Positions 26,832-36,500 of a stretch of 64,000 bases of DNA are shown piece after piece. The notes under the pieces were generated by a model that did no database searches, was not told the DNA's origin, and saw nothing but the letters and a program-made list of their open reading frames with translations. A program made the position numbers and the translations under genes. The first letter of the stretch is position 1; every line of letters begins with the position of its first letter. Location of the stretch: contig NHEJ01000006.1 in NCBI GenBank assembly GCA_002170395.1, positions 128,416 to 192,415 on the forward strand. The letters run 5' to 3'. This DNA is from Betaproteobacteria bacterium TMED82. GTDB taxonomy: Bacteria > Pseudomonadota > Gammaproteobacteria > Burkholderiales > Burkholderiaceae_A.

Positions 26832-27389
26832 TTATTTGCCACTCGCCTCTACCTCAGGTGTTTTATCAACCTTTTCAGAGTTAGATATGACGGAAGGAGA
26901 CAGTACATCTTCCTCCTCTGCTGGTAACTCTTCCTCTGGATAAGGGCGCAACCCCAGTATTGAAGTTAAAACTTGAAACTCAGCGTCAACATCAGGTTGA
27001 TTTGGAAATCTTTCATGAGCATCTATACAAATACTGAGTGCCTCTGCATGTTCTAAATTGCATCTAAGGGCTCTTATCAGCATAATATAAGAGTAAGGCG
27101 TTGCATTTACTCCTTGCTGCTCAATTAAGGTCCTCAAAAGCGATGAAGCTTGACCCCAATCTTGACGTTGCATAGCCATTAAGCTTGCAATTGCTAATAT
27201 ATCCTCACTTTCGGGGTATAAAGCCAGTCCCGCCTCAACAAGTGCCTCCGCCAAAATAGTTTTATGCTCCGCAACCAGCCCCGAAATAGCTTCCCTTATC
27301 TCTTGAGGCGAGTAACTTGACACTTGTGTAGTGGTCATTAACTTACCTATAGTTGCCTGTTTAATAGTTTCTTTGCTTAGTCTGTTCAT
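26832..27389 (-). CDS. TPR-like protein, probably part of the sigma-54 flagellar regulon
   Basis: A 185-residue helical protein. Residues about 30-150 look like tetratricopeptide-type helices (ILAEALVEAGLALYPESEDI, WGQASSLLRTLIEQQG, HAEALSICIDAHERFP). The C-terminal 40 residues are acidic and probably disordered. No enzymatic motif. The start ATG has a strong GGGGAG upstream. A very good sigma-54 promoter-like site lies about 50 bases upstream. It sits between two flagellins and next to a divergent TPR-glycosyltransferase gene. A chaperone or scaffold role for flagellin export or glycosylation is inferred from position only. Confidence 0.7.
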   Translation of the reverse strand: MNRLSKETIKQATIGKLMTTTQVSSYSPQEIREAISGLVAEHKTILAEALVEAGLALYPESEDILAIASLMAMQRQDWGQASSLLRTLIEQQGVNATPYSYIMLIRALRCNLEHAEALSICIDAHERFPNQPDVDAEFQVLTSILGLRPYPEEELPAEEEDVLSPSVISNSEKVDKTPEVEASGK

Positions 27390-27436
27390 TTTTTCTCCCC
27401 TTGAAAGCAGGCTAGTTATTTAATATAGTCAGTACT

Positions 27437-27454
27437 AAGCAATACCGATGCCAA
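27437..27454 (-). promoter_or_regulatory. Sigma-54 promoter-like site of the TPR gene
   Basis: Minus strand TTGGCATCGGTATTGCTT: TGGCAT-N5-TTGCT with GG-N10-GC spacing, one base from consensus in the -24 box. The TPR gene start at 27389 is about 38 bases past the predicted transcription start. Confidence 0.7.
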
Positions 27455-27496
27455 CTTTTCAAAAAAAAAAATGAGATATTGTGTTTTATGAAGTAG

Positions 27497-29191
27497 ATGC
27501 AAGTTATCATTGTCTCCATGGCTAAGGTTAAGAAAAAAACCAAATTCAAGGGATCTAGGCCTTCCAACTCTCCTAACTCGACTAAGCAAAGCTCAGGCCA
27601 AACTGAAAATGCCTTCGAAGATGCTTTAAAGAAAAAAGACTATGTTCTTGCGAAAAAAGTACTCGATAAAACACCTAACCTGCCAGAATGGCGGCGATTA
27701 AACCTTGAGGGACTAATCACTATTAGTCAAGGTGATTTAGTCAGCACTGAAAGAATTCTGTTGCGAGCTATTAGGCACGCTGATTGCGGAGTAAAACCAT
27801 ATAAGAATTTAGTGGGTGTTTACAGCTCCATGGGTAGATTGAGGGATGCTTTACCTCTAGCCGAAAAGGCTCACAAAATGGATTCTGAAAATCTAGAGAT
27901 TGGTCTCCTCTACATAAACTGTTTATTAGATTTAGCTAAGTCAGACGACGTTATTCGTACCGCTGACAAATTATTGGAAAAAAATGTGAATCATCGTCAA
28001 TTAATGTTGGCTAAAGCTTCCGCTCTCAGAGCAGGTTTTCGGAGCGATGAATCAACGTCCTTAGTCAATAAAATTTTAGAAATTTATCCAAACGAACCCA
28101 CCGCGATGCGACTTAAGGCAGATATACTTGGCGACAAAGATTCTACCGCTGCTGTCGAATTGTATGATCAAGCCAATGAGATTGTCGTGAAAATGCGAGG
28201 TAAACCTGATATTGCCATGCAATGGAATGCAAGCCTTCATTATCTCAGAACAAGAGATTTAAAACGTGGTTGGGAAGCCTGGGAATTAGGGTTTAGAAAA
28301 GAAGTTGGTACGATGGGTAGAAATTTAATTCCACAAGTAAAAGTTCTCCCTAGAGCTGATTTACTCGATAAATTTGATCCTGAAAAATGGACCCTGGTAT
28401 GCGTTGAACAAGGAATAGGTGATCAAATTTTATTTTTAAGCGCAATGGAAGATGCGATTGCCGAATTTAAAAAGCTATTCTTTATCTGTGAAGCTAGAAT
28501 GAAGCCCATTATAGAGAGATCATTTCCGAATCTTCAGGTTGGTCTACCCGGGCTTTTAGAGAGTTGGCAAAGAACAAGCATCGATAAAAACGGTTTTATA
28601 CCATTGGGAAGTCTTCCTGGTAGATATCGACAAACTGTCGAAAGTTTTAAAAATTATAGAAAAGCATTTCTTCAAGTTAACGGCGATTTATACGTGCAAT
28701 ATCATAAGCAACTGCGGGAGATTGCTAAGGGTAGACCTATTGTTGGGGTTTCTTGGAAAGGAGGGTTTTGGGAATCGCAAATTAGAACTAAAGCCTTGGG
28801 GATTTCTAACTGGCTACCCATTTTTGAAAAAGGGGCATTATGCGTCAATCTCCAATATGGTAATACTAAAGAGGAAGAAGAGTTTTTGAGGGGGAAAGGT
28901 TTTGAATTTATAACTTTTCCTTCATTAGACTACAAGAAAAACTTAGATGATTGGCTCGCAATTTCAGCAGCTTGCGATGGTGTAATTTCTGTATCAACCG
29001 CACTTGTGCATTTCGCTGGAGCTTGTGGACAAAGAGTTGGAATAGTTATGCCTGAACCTCAGGGCCCCTGGATTCTAGGAATCGATGATGAATGGTCAAT
29101 TGCTTATCCCAATGTAGCTATATTTCGTCGAAATCGAGATGAGACTGTGAGAGACTTAGTCGATCGAGTGGCTGGAGTTATTGTCTCATGA
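27497..29191 (+). CDS. TPR protein with GT-B-like C-terminal domain (probable flagellin glycosyltransferase)
   Basis: A 564-residue protein. After a Lys/Ser-rich start, residues about 40-240 form tetratricopeptide-like repeats (VYSSMGRLRDALPLAEKAHKM; ALRAGFRSDESTSLVNKIL). LKRGWEAWELGF is the link motif often seen between TPRs and a GT-B type domain. The C-terminal half has WTLVCVEQGIGDQILFLSA, VGVSWKGGF and VSTALVHFAGACGQRVGIV, resembling heptosyltransferase/TPR-glycosyltransferase folds. Start could be the ATG at 27497 or 27518; neither has a strong ribosome-binding site. Lying between flagellin genes, flagellin modification is the likely role, by inference. Confidence 0.7.
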   Translation: MQVIIVSMAKVKKKTKFKGSRPSNSPNSTKQSSGQTENAFEDALKKKDYVLAKKVLDKTPNLPEWRRLNLEGLITISQGDLVSTERILLRAIRHADCGVKPYKNLVGVYSSMGRLRDALPLAEKAHKMDSENLEIGLLYINCLLDLAKSDDVIRTADKLLEKNVNHRQLMLAKASALRAGFRSDESTSLVNKILEIYPNEPTAMRLKADILGDKDSTAAVELYDQANEIVVKMRGKPDIAMQWNASLHYLRTRDLKRGWEAWELGFRKEVGTMGRNLIPQVKVLPRADLLDKFDPEKWTLVCVEQGIGDQILFLSAMEDAIAEFKKLFFICEARMKPIIERSFPNLQVGLPGLLESWQRTSIDKNGFIPLGSLPGRYRQTVESFKNYRKAFLQVNGDLYVQYHKQLREIAKGRPIVGVSWKGGFWESQIRTKALGISNWLPIFEKGALCVNLQYGNTKEEEEFLRGKGFEFITFPSLDYKKNLDDWLAISAACDGVISVSTALVHFAGACGQRVGIVMPEPQGPWILGIDDEWSIAYPNVAIFRRNRDETVRDLVDRVAGVIVS

Positions 29192-29796
29192 GTAGCCAAT
29201 ACACTGATGCAAATGTGTCTTTGAAAGATTTAGCGTTGACTCAATTTGAATTGGCTCGGGATATCCCTGCTGCTATCGAGCTGATGAGCCCAAACCCGCA
29301 AACCTTAGATATACAGGTTCGTATGCTCCTCTTGAAAATAAATGCTGCTCTATCTAACTTCAAACTTTCGAGATTGACCGTTGGAATAGGTATAAAAGAC
29401 TTATCTTTTTTTTCCCCAATTCTTCATTTTCTTCATGGTGATAAAGACACTAGATTAAAAATTTTCAGTTATGATCCGAGTGCTTGGACCAAGAAGTCTC
29501 CAGTTGTAAACGAAGTGCTTGAAAAATTAAATCGTGATCAGTTTCTAAACTCCGAAACTGAAATTACTCATAGTGTTATTAAGGACGACGGATTCGGAAT
29601 TTTATTACTCCCATCTGTTGCAGTTAATGAGGCAAGGGAATTTATAGACGCTCTTTCGACGCGAAAAAATGGATTATTGCTAATTCATAATTACTCAAAA
29701 ATTAATAGCCCTAGCCACCATCTCTATGCAGCTGAGCGAGATTTGAGATTAATTGAAATTCCGGACGGATCAGGTGAGTGTTATTGTCTCAGATAA
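29188..29796 (+). CDS. Unrecognised protein coupled to the TPR-glycosyltransferase
   Basis: A 202-residue protein whose ATG overlaps the stop of the preceding gene by four bases. No known domain recognised; the centre is alpha/beta (FGILLLPSVAVNEAREFIDAL, GLLLIHNYSK) and could be a Rossmann-like or methyltransferase-like fold, but no glycine-rich motif is visible. No signal peptide or membrane segment. The tight coupling suggests it acts with the upstream protein, possibly in flagellin glycosylation. It ends against the terminator of the convergent second flagellin. Confidence 0.55.
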   Translation: MSSQYTDANVSLKDLALTQFELARDIPAAIELMSPNPQTLDIQVRMLLLKINAALSNFKLSRLTVGIGIKDLSFFSPILHFLHGDKDTRLKIFSYDPSAWTKKSPVVNEVLEKLNRDQFLNSETEITHSVIKDDGFGILLLPSVAVNEAREFIDALSTRKNGLLLIHNYSKINSPSHHLYAAERDLRLIEIPDGSGECYCLR

Positions 29797-29821
29797 AAAA
29801 AACCCCGGCACGAGGCCGGGG
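29795..29821 (-). terminator. Rho-independent terminator of flagellin 2
   Basis: On the minus strand a 7-bp stem CCCCGGC/GCCGGGG with a five-base loop is followed directly by eight Ts. It begins 30 bases past the flagellin stop. The opposite strand lacks a T run, so it works mainly for the minus strand. Confidence 0.9.
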
Positions 29822-29850
29822 TAAAGTGGCTATGGAGAAATTTACTACTT

Positions 29851-32800
29851 TTACTGCAATAGTTGGAGTACCAACTGTGGTTGCTGATTAGCCTGCGCAA
29901 GCATTGCTGTTGCTGCCTGCGAGATAATCTGCGTTCTTGCTAACTCAGAAGTTTCTTTCGCATAATCGGTATCGCGAACTCTACTTTGAGCTGATGAGGT
30001 GCTCGTCACAATATTGCTTAAATTATCAATCGTGTGAGTCAACCTGTTTTGAACTGCACCGAGGTTAGATCTCTCAGCTTGGACATAAGCTAAAGCTGAA
30101 TCAATCGCCTTAATTGCATTAGACGCTCCCACTTGTGTCTGAATGTTAATTTCAGAAACTGCAGTAGATCCTCCGCCAGAAACAGGTGAGTAAGATGATG
30201 ATGAACCACTGCTACTCACAGTCACGGACAACGGTACTTGTCCATTTCCGGCGAGAGCAACTGCCTCACCCTGTCCCTGAGATGGAGTCCAGCGTCCAGC
30301 CTTTCCGGTGGCAGACGTGAATTCTTGAAGAATTATCTGCCCACCGTCATCTCTTTTGAAGAATACGTTTCCGTCTGTATCCATTGTTACCTTAATACCG
30401 GATCCAATTAGAGCTTCTTCAAGACTGTCGGCAAACTTGCTTACGCTTGTAGTATTGCTAATGTCTACAACAGTATCGCTAAGTGTGTAACTTTGAATAC
30501 CATCGGAGACTTTCAATCCGTAAAGATCATCGCCTTCCAAATTCAAGGTAGCCGTTGTCGCTACACCAAGCGTCCCGTTAGCAGTTGCTTGAGTTGCTTT
30601 AGAGTGATTTAAGAATGACAGTGTTGTTGCATCTCCCTGATCCGCAGCCGGAGTTAGCTCTGCTGTAACAGTTCGATGTGTATTAGCAGTTACAAATCCT
30701 CCGACAACAAGTTCACCACCATCTCGTTGATAGAGTGTGATCGCCCTATTTGCAGAATCGACCTTGTACTCGAAAACGGGGTCTGGGTGAGTTGCATTCA
30801 AAGTTACCATCAAATCATCCAACTTTGTCTTTATGTCCTGCTCATCAAATGGTGTTGTAGTGTCCCAAGCCACTGCATTAACCATCGCAGCACTAGCATT
30901 AGTGGACGCACCATCAAGATAAGTACCATTCAATTGGAAGTTAAATGATGTGTCAGAAGTATTGAACGTCATTTTTACTTCAGAAGCATTTATGACATCT
31001 CCTTGAGCTATGGCAGAATTGATATCAACATCAAATCTCTTGTTGGCATTTCCAGTTACTGATTGCTCGAGCAATGGACCAACAGTTAAGTTTTGCAAAC
31101 CATTTGCTGAGGCATCATAACCAAATCCAAGAGCACGACCCGCGGGATCTCTGAATACCAATTCAGCAGTATCCGCGTCATATGTAACTGTGACGTTAGA
31201 AATGTCAGCAGTCATCATTGCGCTTCCATCATTAGGGTCTCGAATGAATACATCTGTGGCTCTAATAGCAGCCTGCACACTGGCAGCAAATTGAGTTCCA
31301 TTTGATAAATTTTGCGCTGCAGAGTCACCATCAACGCTGATTGTCATATTCGCAGAGTTTCTGACTCCGTCCATTGTAAACTGGAATCTATTTGTTCCGG
31401 TTGCGGAGAAATCTAGACCAAAAGCACCTGTATTTAACTTAACTCGGGTTTCGGAATAGTAGGCATTCTGACTCGCTAATACCTCGGACGAGCCGGGTTC
31501 ATTAGCGGGTGTTACCGTAACAAAACCATGAGTACTACTGAAATCCTCAATAGCAATTGCTCTGCCTTTCGTATTAGTGATCGAAAGTTGGTTATCTTTA
31601 AATACAACTTCAAATTCACTAGCATCAAAAGTAGAATCAGATCCATAGTTTGCAACTATACCTGCCGAAATGGCTGCTGCTACGCTAGCTTGAATTGTCG
31701 CATCATCTAGAGTGTTGATAGTCTCAAGGTTGGAAATATTAGCGTAATCATCACCGTCTCCATTTGTAATCCTAAAGGAGTACAAAGCTGAGCCGTCGCC
31801 AATTCTATCTGAGAAAATCATATTTAATTCAGTTTGTTCAACCTTTCCAGTAAAACTCACCGAACTTTGGGTCAACATGTTTGCGTTCGCAGTAGCCAAT
31901 AATACAGGCTCATTGATTCCATCAGTCTGGGAATCTTTAACCGTATCAAATACAACTTGACTGCTATTCTGGGAAGTAAATCCTTGTACGGAAACTTTAC
32001 CTCCGCCTTCATTTGTTAAGACAATCTTACTACCTTCCCAAGCCGCTGAGATATTATTTCGCTCAGTCTCTCTTGCTAACAGACCGCCTGAAGTTTGCTC
32101 ATCTGTTCCAAAAAGAGCACCGTCACCTGCACCCTGGGTAACCTTCAATCGTCTTCCTTGATCATCCTCAATTACAATTCCACCATTGGAGGTATGAGCA
32201 CTGGCTTGAATACTTGTATCGAAAAGTCGTTGTAACTCACTTGTCATACCTGCAATCAATTCAGTATTCGTTACGGATGACTCATCTACACCAGAGGTTG
32301 AGATTAGTTTGTCGCGCAAATCTACTTGTACAGTAGCTCCACCGTCAACCGAAATTGCAAACTTTACTTTTCCATAATTAACTGGACTGCTTAGATCAAG
32401 ACCAGTTGCTCCGGGAGTTAATTGTGCAGATACATCAAATCCACTGGTCACCCTTGTGTCAGTCTGTGCGGTTGAAGCGGCTAATGTTAATTTTGCAAGA
32501 AACGCATCCTTACTAAGTTGCTGAGTCAAATCTACAGTAGCGTTAGCCAAAGAAGCAGAAAGACCTGATATGTCATCCACCACTGTGAAAGAGTAGACAT
32601 CACTTCCGCTGGTTCCATTTTGCCCATTGTTTAAAAAATCTAGGTTCACAACTGTCTTATCCGCAGCTGTTCCCTCAACTAAATTTCCTTCAATAGTAGA
32701 AGTGGTACCGCTGGCTGCGCTAGACGAAGAGGTCGAGGAAGTTGAAGAAGCAGCAGAGTTAGAAGTAGCAACTCCCAAAACATCAGAAGCCATACTTCCA

Positions 32801-33288
32801 ATGGAAATATTCATTGATTGCTCAAAGTTTGAACCAATCTGAAAAACCTTTCCTGCGTAAGATCCATCTAAAACATTAATTGAGTTAAATTGAGTCGTAG
32901 TAGCAACTCTATCTATCTCAGCAGCAAGTTGGTCAATTTCATCTTGAAGATACCGTCTATCCAAATCACTGTTTGTGTCGTTTGCAGCTTGCAGTGCAAG
33001 TTCACGCATCCGCTGAAGCATGTTTGTAACTTCCTGCATTGCGCCCTCTGCAGTTTCTGTTAAGGATACAGTATCATAAGCATTTTTTACTGCCATGTTT
33101 AACCCACGAATCTGTGAATCCATTCTTGTGCTAATTGCTAAACCAGCAGCATCGTCTTTTGCAGAATTTATTTTGTTACCTGTCGAGAGACGCTCCATGG
33201 CTGTCGACAGCTTTCTGTTATTAATATTCGACGAATCCTGCGCAATCAACGACTTCATATTAGTGTTAATTACTGAGTTGCCTGACAT
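29851..33288 (-). CDS. fliC: Large flagellin 2 (1145 aa)
   Basis: Flagellin ends are clear: LIAQDSSNINNRKLSTAMERLSTG, DDAAGLAISTRM and MLQRMRELALQ at the N-terminus, and SNLGAVQNRLTHTIDNLSN to AMLAQANQQPQLVLQLLQ at the C-terminus. The central ~880 residues hold several diverged copies of a module that ends in a pattern like GG+(L/I)x(V/L)xxF(T/S)S, for example GGKVSVQGFTS, GRAIAIEDFSS, GGELVVGGFVT and GGQIILQEFTS. A Ser-rich linker occurs near residue 180. It is clearly paralogous to flagellin 3, suggesting tandem duplication. A sigma-28 promoter-like site lies upstream and a strong terminator downstream. Confidence 0.95.
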   Translation of the reverse strand: MSGNSVINTNMKSLIAQDSSNINNRKLSTAMERLSTGNKINSAKDDAAGLAISTRMDSQIRGLNMAVKNAYDTVSLTETAEGAMQEVTNMLQRMRELALQAANDTNSDLDRRYLQDEIDQLAAEIDRVATTTQFNSINVLDGSYAGKVFQIGSNFEQSMNISIGSMASDVLGVATSNSAASSTSSTSSSSAASGTTSTIEGNLVEGTAADKTVVNLDFLNNGQNGTSGSDVYSFTVVDDISGLSASLANATVDLTQQLSKDAFLAKLTLAASTAQTDTRVTSGFDVSAQLTPGATGLDLSSPVNYGKVKFAISVDGGATVQVDLRDKLISTSGVDESSVTNTELIAGMTSELQRLFDTSIQASAHTSNGGIVIEDDQGRRLKVTQGAGDGALFGTDEQTSGGLLARETERNNISAAWEGSKIVLTNEGGGKVSVQGFTSQNSSQVVFDTVKDSQTDGINEPVLLATANANMLTQSSVSFTGKVEQTELNMIFSDRIGDGSALYSFRITNGDGDDYANISNLETINTLDDATIQASVAAAISAGIVANYGSDSTFDASEFEVVFKDNQLSITNTKGRAIAIEDFSSTHGFVTVTPANEPGSSEVLASQNAYYSETRVKLNTGAFGLDFSATGTNRFQFTMDGVRNSANMTISVDGDSAAQNLSNGTQFAASVQAAIRATDVFIRDPNDGSAMMTADISNVTVTYDADTAELVFRDPAGRALGFGYDASANGLQNLTVGPLLEQSVTGNANKRFDVDINSAIAQGDVINASEVKMTFNTSDTSFNFQLNGTYLDGASTNASAAMVNAVAWDTTTPFDEQDIKTKLDDLMVTLNATHPDPVFEYKVDSANRAITLYQRDGGELVVGGFVTANTHRTVTAELTPAADQGDATTLSFLNHSKATQATANGTLGVATTATLNLEGDDLYGLKVSDGIQSYTLSDTVVDISNTTSVSKFADSLEEALIGSGIKVTMDTDGNVFFKRDDGGQIILQEFTSATGKAGRWTPSQGQGEAVALAGNGQVPLSVTVSSSGSSSSYSPVSGGGSTAVSEINIQTQVGASNAIKAIDSALAYVQAERSNLGAVQNRLTHTIDNLSNIVTSTSSAQSRVRDTDYAKETSELARTQIISQAATAMLAQANQQPQLVLQLLQ

Positions 33289-33360
33289 GTAACATCTCCT
33301 TCAAAAAAATTTATTTTTATGAGGCTTTAAACTTCTGGTAAATGCCTCTGTACGTGAGGG

Positions 33361-33387
33361 AGATCGTCCAAACAAAATAAAACTTGA
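33361..33387 (-). promoter_or_regulatory. Sigma-28 promoter-like site of flagellin 2
   Basis: Minus strand TCAAGTTT, 11 bases, GACGATCT, compared with the FliA consensus TAAAGTTT-N11-GCCGATAA. The start codon is about 65 bases past the predicted transcription start. Confidence 0.6.
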
Positions 33388-33440
33388 CTTTTTTTGAAAA
33401 CTTTTGGGTTTTTCTGTAAAAAGTGTTGTAAAAATAACAA

Positions 33441-33466
33441 AAGCCCTAAGCTATTGCCTAGGGCTT
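33441..33466 (-). terminator. Terminator downstream of flagellin 3
   Basis: An 8-bp stem AAGCCCTA/TAGGGCTT with a ten-base loop. On the minus strand it is followed by TTGTTATTTTT; on the plus strand by TCTTTT, so weak bidirectional action is possible. It lies about 50 bases after the flagellin 3 stop. Confidence 0.75.
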
Positions 33467-33518
33467 TCTTTTGATACCTACTATGTATCGGTAATTACGC
33501 CCGATACTTTATAGAGAC

Positions 33519-36500
33519 TTACTGTAAAAGAGCTAATACTGTCTGCGGTTGCTGATTAGCCTGAGCCAACATTGCTGTTGCTGCCTGCTGGATAATCTGA
33601 GTTCTAGCTAATTCTGCAGTTTCTTTTGCATAATCTGTATCAAGAACTCTACTTCTTGCAGACGCCGCATTAGTCATAGCGTTCGTAAGATTATCAACTG
33701 TATAAGTAAGTCGATTCTGAATTGCGCCAAGGTTTGACCTCTCAGCCTGGACATAACTCAAAGCAGAATCAATAGTAGCAATTGCTGCACTAGCGCCCGT
33801 TTGAGTAGAAATACTCATGTCCATTATAGAAGTGCCTCCAGTGATTGTGGCACCTCCAGTTGAAGAAGACGAACTGCTTGAGCTTGAGCTAGTGGTTGTA
33901 ACACTAGTGGAGCCAGCTACATTTCCACCTCCCGACAAGTTATAGGCTGTTCCCTGACCAGAAGCCGGTGTCCAGGTTCCCGTCTTGCCATTAGTTGAAG
34001 TGAATGATTGCATAATCACCTTGCCACCATCAGCCCTGGAAAAGAACACATTTCCGTTATTATCCATGGTAGCGTTTATTCCTGACCCAAGAAGCGCATC
34101 AGTGATTGCATTAGCAAAGTTATTCGTGCTTGTTACATCACTTATGTCGACGATGAGATTGCTAGCAGTGTAGCTCTGCGTACCATCGGAAATAGTCATT
34201 GAGTAAACATCATCACCGGATAGATTCAAAGTGGCAGTTGTAGCAACACCTTGTGTTCCGACAGCGGTAGCCTGGGTAGCAATGTCATGATTCTGGAAAG
34301 ACATTGTTTGATTCGTTCCCTGACCAGAAGGAGCCTCTATCGCCATAGTAAGATCTTTATGGGTATTTGCAGTTACAAAACCACCAACTATAATCTCACC
34401 CCCATCTCGCTGAAGTATCGTAATCGAATTCGTAGATGCATCAATTGTTGCCTCAAATACATTCCTGTCATGCACTCCATTTAAATTAGTCATTAACGCA
34501 TCTAATTTCGTTTGGAGCGCTGCAGTATCATTCGTAAAGTTAGCAGATATTGTCGATGCTATCGCGGAACTAGAGTTTGTCGAGGACCCATCTAAATACC
34601 TACCATTGAGTTCGAAGTTGAATGAGGCATTTGCCGTACTAAAGGTGAGTTTGACCTGAGATGCATTAACTACATCACCCTGTGCAGAAGAGGAGTTCGT
34701 CTTCACGGTAAGGGACTTATTAGCGTTACCAGTAGTCAAGTCATTAAGTAATGGTCCATTGCCTAGTCCAGTTAATCCGTTGGCGGAAGCATCATAACCA
34801 AAACCCATCGCTCTTCCAGCAGAATCTCTAAAGACGAGTTCTGCGGTATCAGCATCGTAAGATACTTGAATATTTGATACCGTAGCAGAGGCAATAGCTG
34901 TACCATCATTTGGATTGCGGATCATGATATTGGCTGCTTGAACTGCCGCCTGAACGCTTGCGGCAAACTCTGCACCTGACCCCATCACATTAGCTGATGC
35001 TCCATCAACACTTATCGTTAAATTAGCTGAGTTAGAGACTCCGTCAAGAATAAATGTAAATCGATTCGTGCCTGTGGCAGATAAATTCTGCCCAAAAGCT
35101 GATGTGTTTAATTGAACTCGTGTTTCAGAATAATATGCATTTTGCGAAGCTAGAATTTCAGAAGAACCCGGCTCATTAATCGGTGTAACGGTCATAAAGC
35201 CATGGGTACTACTAAAGCTCTCGACTGCGACTGTCCTTCCCTCAGTATTAGTAATCAATAACTGATCACCAGAGAAAACAACGTCCCACTCATTTATGTC
35301 AAACGATTTATCCCCTCCTGCTGCATTTTGAGCTGACGCATAATTTGTCACAATACCCGCTGAAAGAGCTGCCATAACAGAAGCTTTTATGGTGGCTGCG
35401 TTTGTGGGATTATCACCAGATAAAACAACACTCAGGTTTGAAACCGACCCATAAGTATCACCGGCACCATTCGTGATGCTGAAAGAATACTGAGCCGTAT
35501 TACCTGAACCGACGGTATCAGAGAAACGAAGAGATAACTGCGTTTTCTCAACATTGCCGGAGTATGTTGAATCTGCCATCGTTACAGCATTATTGCCAGC
35601 AGAAGCGAGAAGAATCGGCTCATTTACACCCTCCGATTGAGAATCTGTAACAGTATTGTAACGAACCTGACTGTCAGAGGAAGCGGAATATCCGCTTAGT
35701 GCTATCTTTCCACCAGCGTTATTCGTAAGTACTAAGTTATCTCCGGACCATTCGGCAGAAATATTGTTTCGAACAGTTTGTATGGCTAATAAACCACCAT
35801 TATTAGTGGCGTCAGTGCCAAATAGCGTTCCGTCTCCTGCACCTTGAGTCACTTTAAGTCTACGACCAGCTTGATCTTCAATTCTAATATTATCTGTAGT
35901 TGAGGCCGATGCGCTAACACGAGCATCAAATAATCTCTCCAACTCTGAATCCAAGGCGGCAACGACTTCTGTCTGTGTGACAGATGCTGAATCAACCCCT
36001 ACAGTTGATACCAACTTGTCTCTTAAATCGATTTGTGTAGTTGCACCTCCATCTACAGAAATAGCAAATCTGACTTTTCCGTAATTAGCTGCATTAGTAA
36101 GGTCAAGGGCCGCCGAAATAGAAGAAGAATATGTTGTTGCACCAGTCACAGCGGTATCTGTTTGCCCAGTAGCAGCCGATAAGTTTAACGCCGCAACAAA
36201 CGCGTCCTTACTCACGCTGTTAGTCATATCAACTGTTAATCCAGCAACGGAGGCTTGGAGTCCAGACAAGTTGTCAACCACAGTGAACGTATAAGCATCT
36301 GTACCCGAGTTGTTTAAGAATTCCAAATTAACAACTGTTTTGACAGCAGCAGTACCCTCAACTGATGCTCCTCCTGACAAATTAGTTGAGGAGGTTGAAG
36401 TAACAGCTGTAGATGAGGTGCCCGAGGAAACTGACGCGCTGTTAGAGGTAGCTACACCCAACACATTGGAATTCATTGCTCCGATGGAAATATTCATTGT

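Noticed and set aside
26588..26842. 84-aa minus-strand frame upstream of the giant flagellin
   Set aside because: It spans the sigma-54 promoter-like site and the leader region, overlaps the TPR gene end, has no ribosome-binding site and no recognisable motif.
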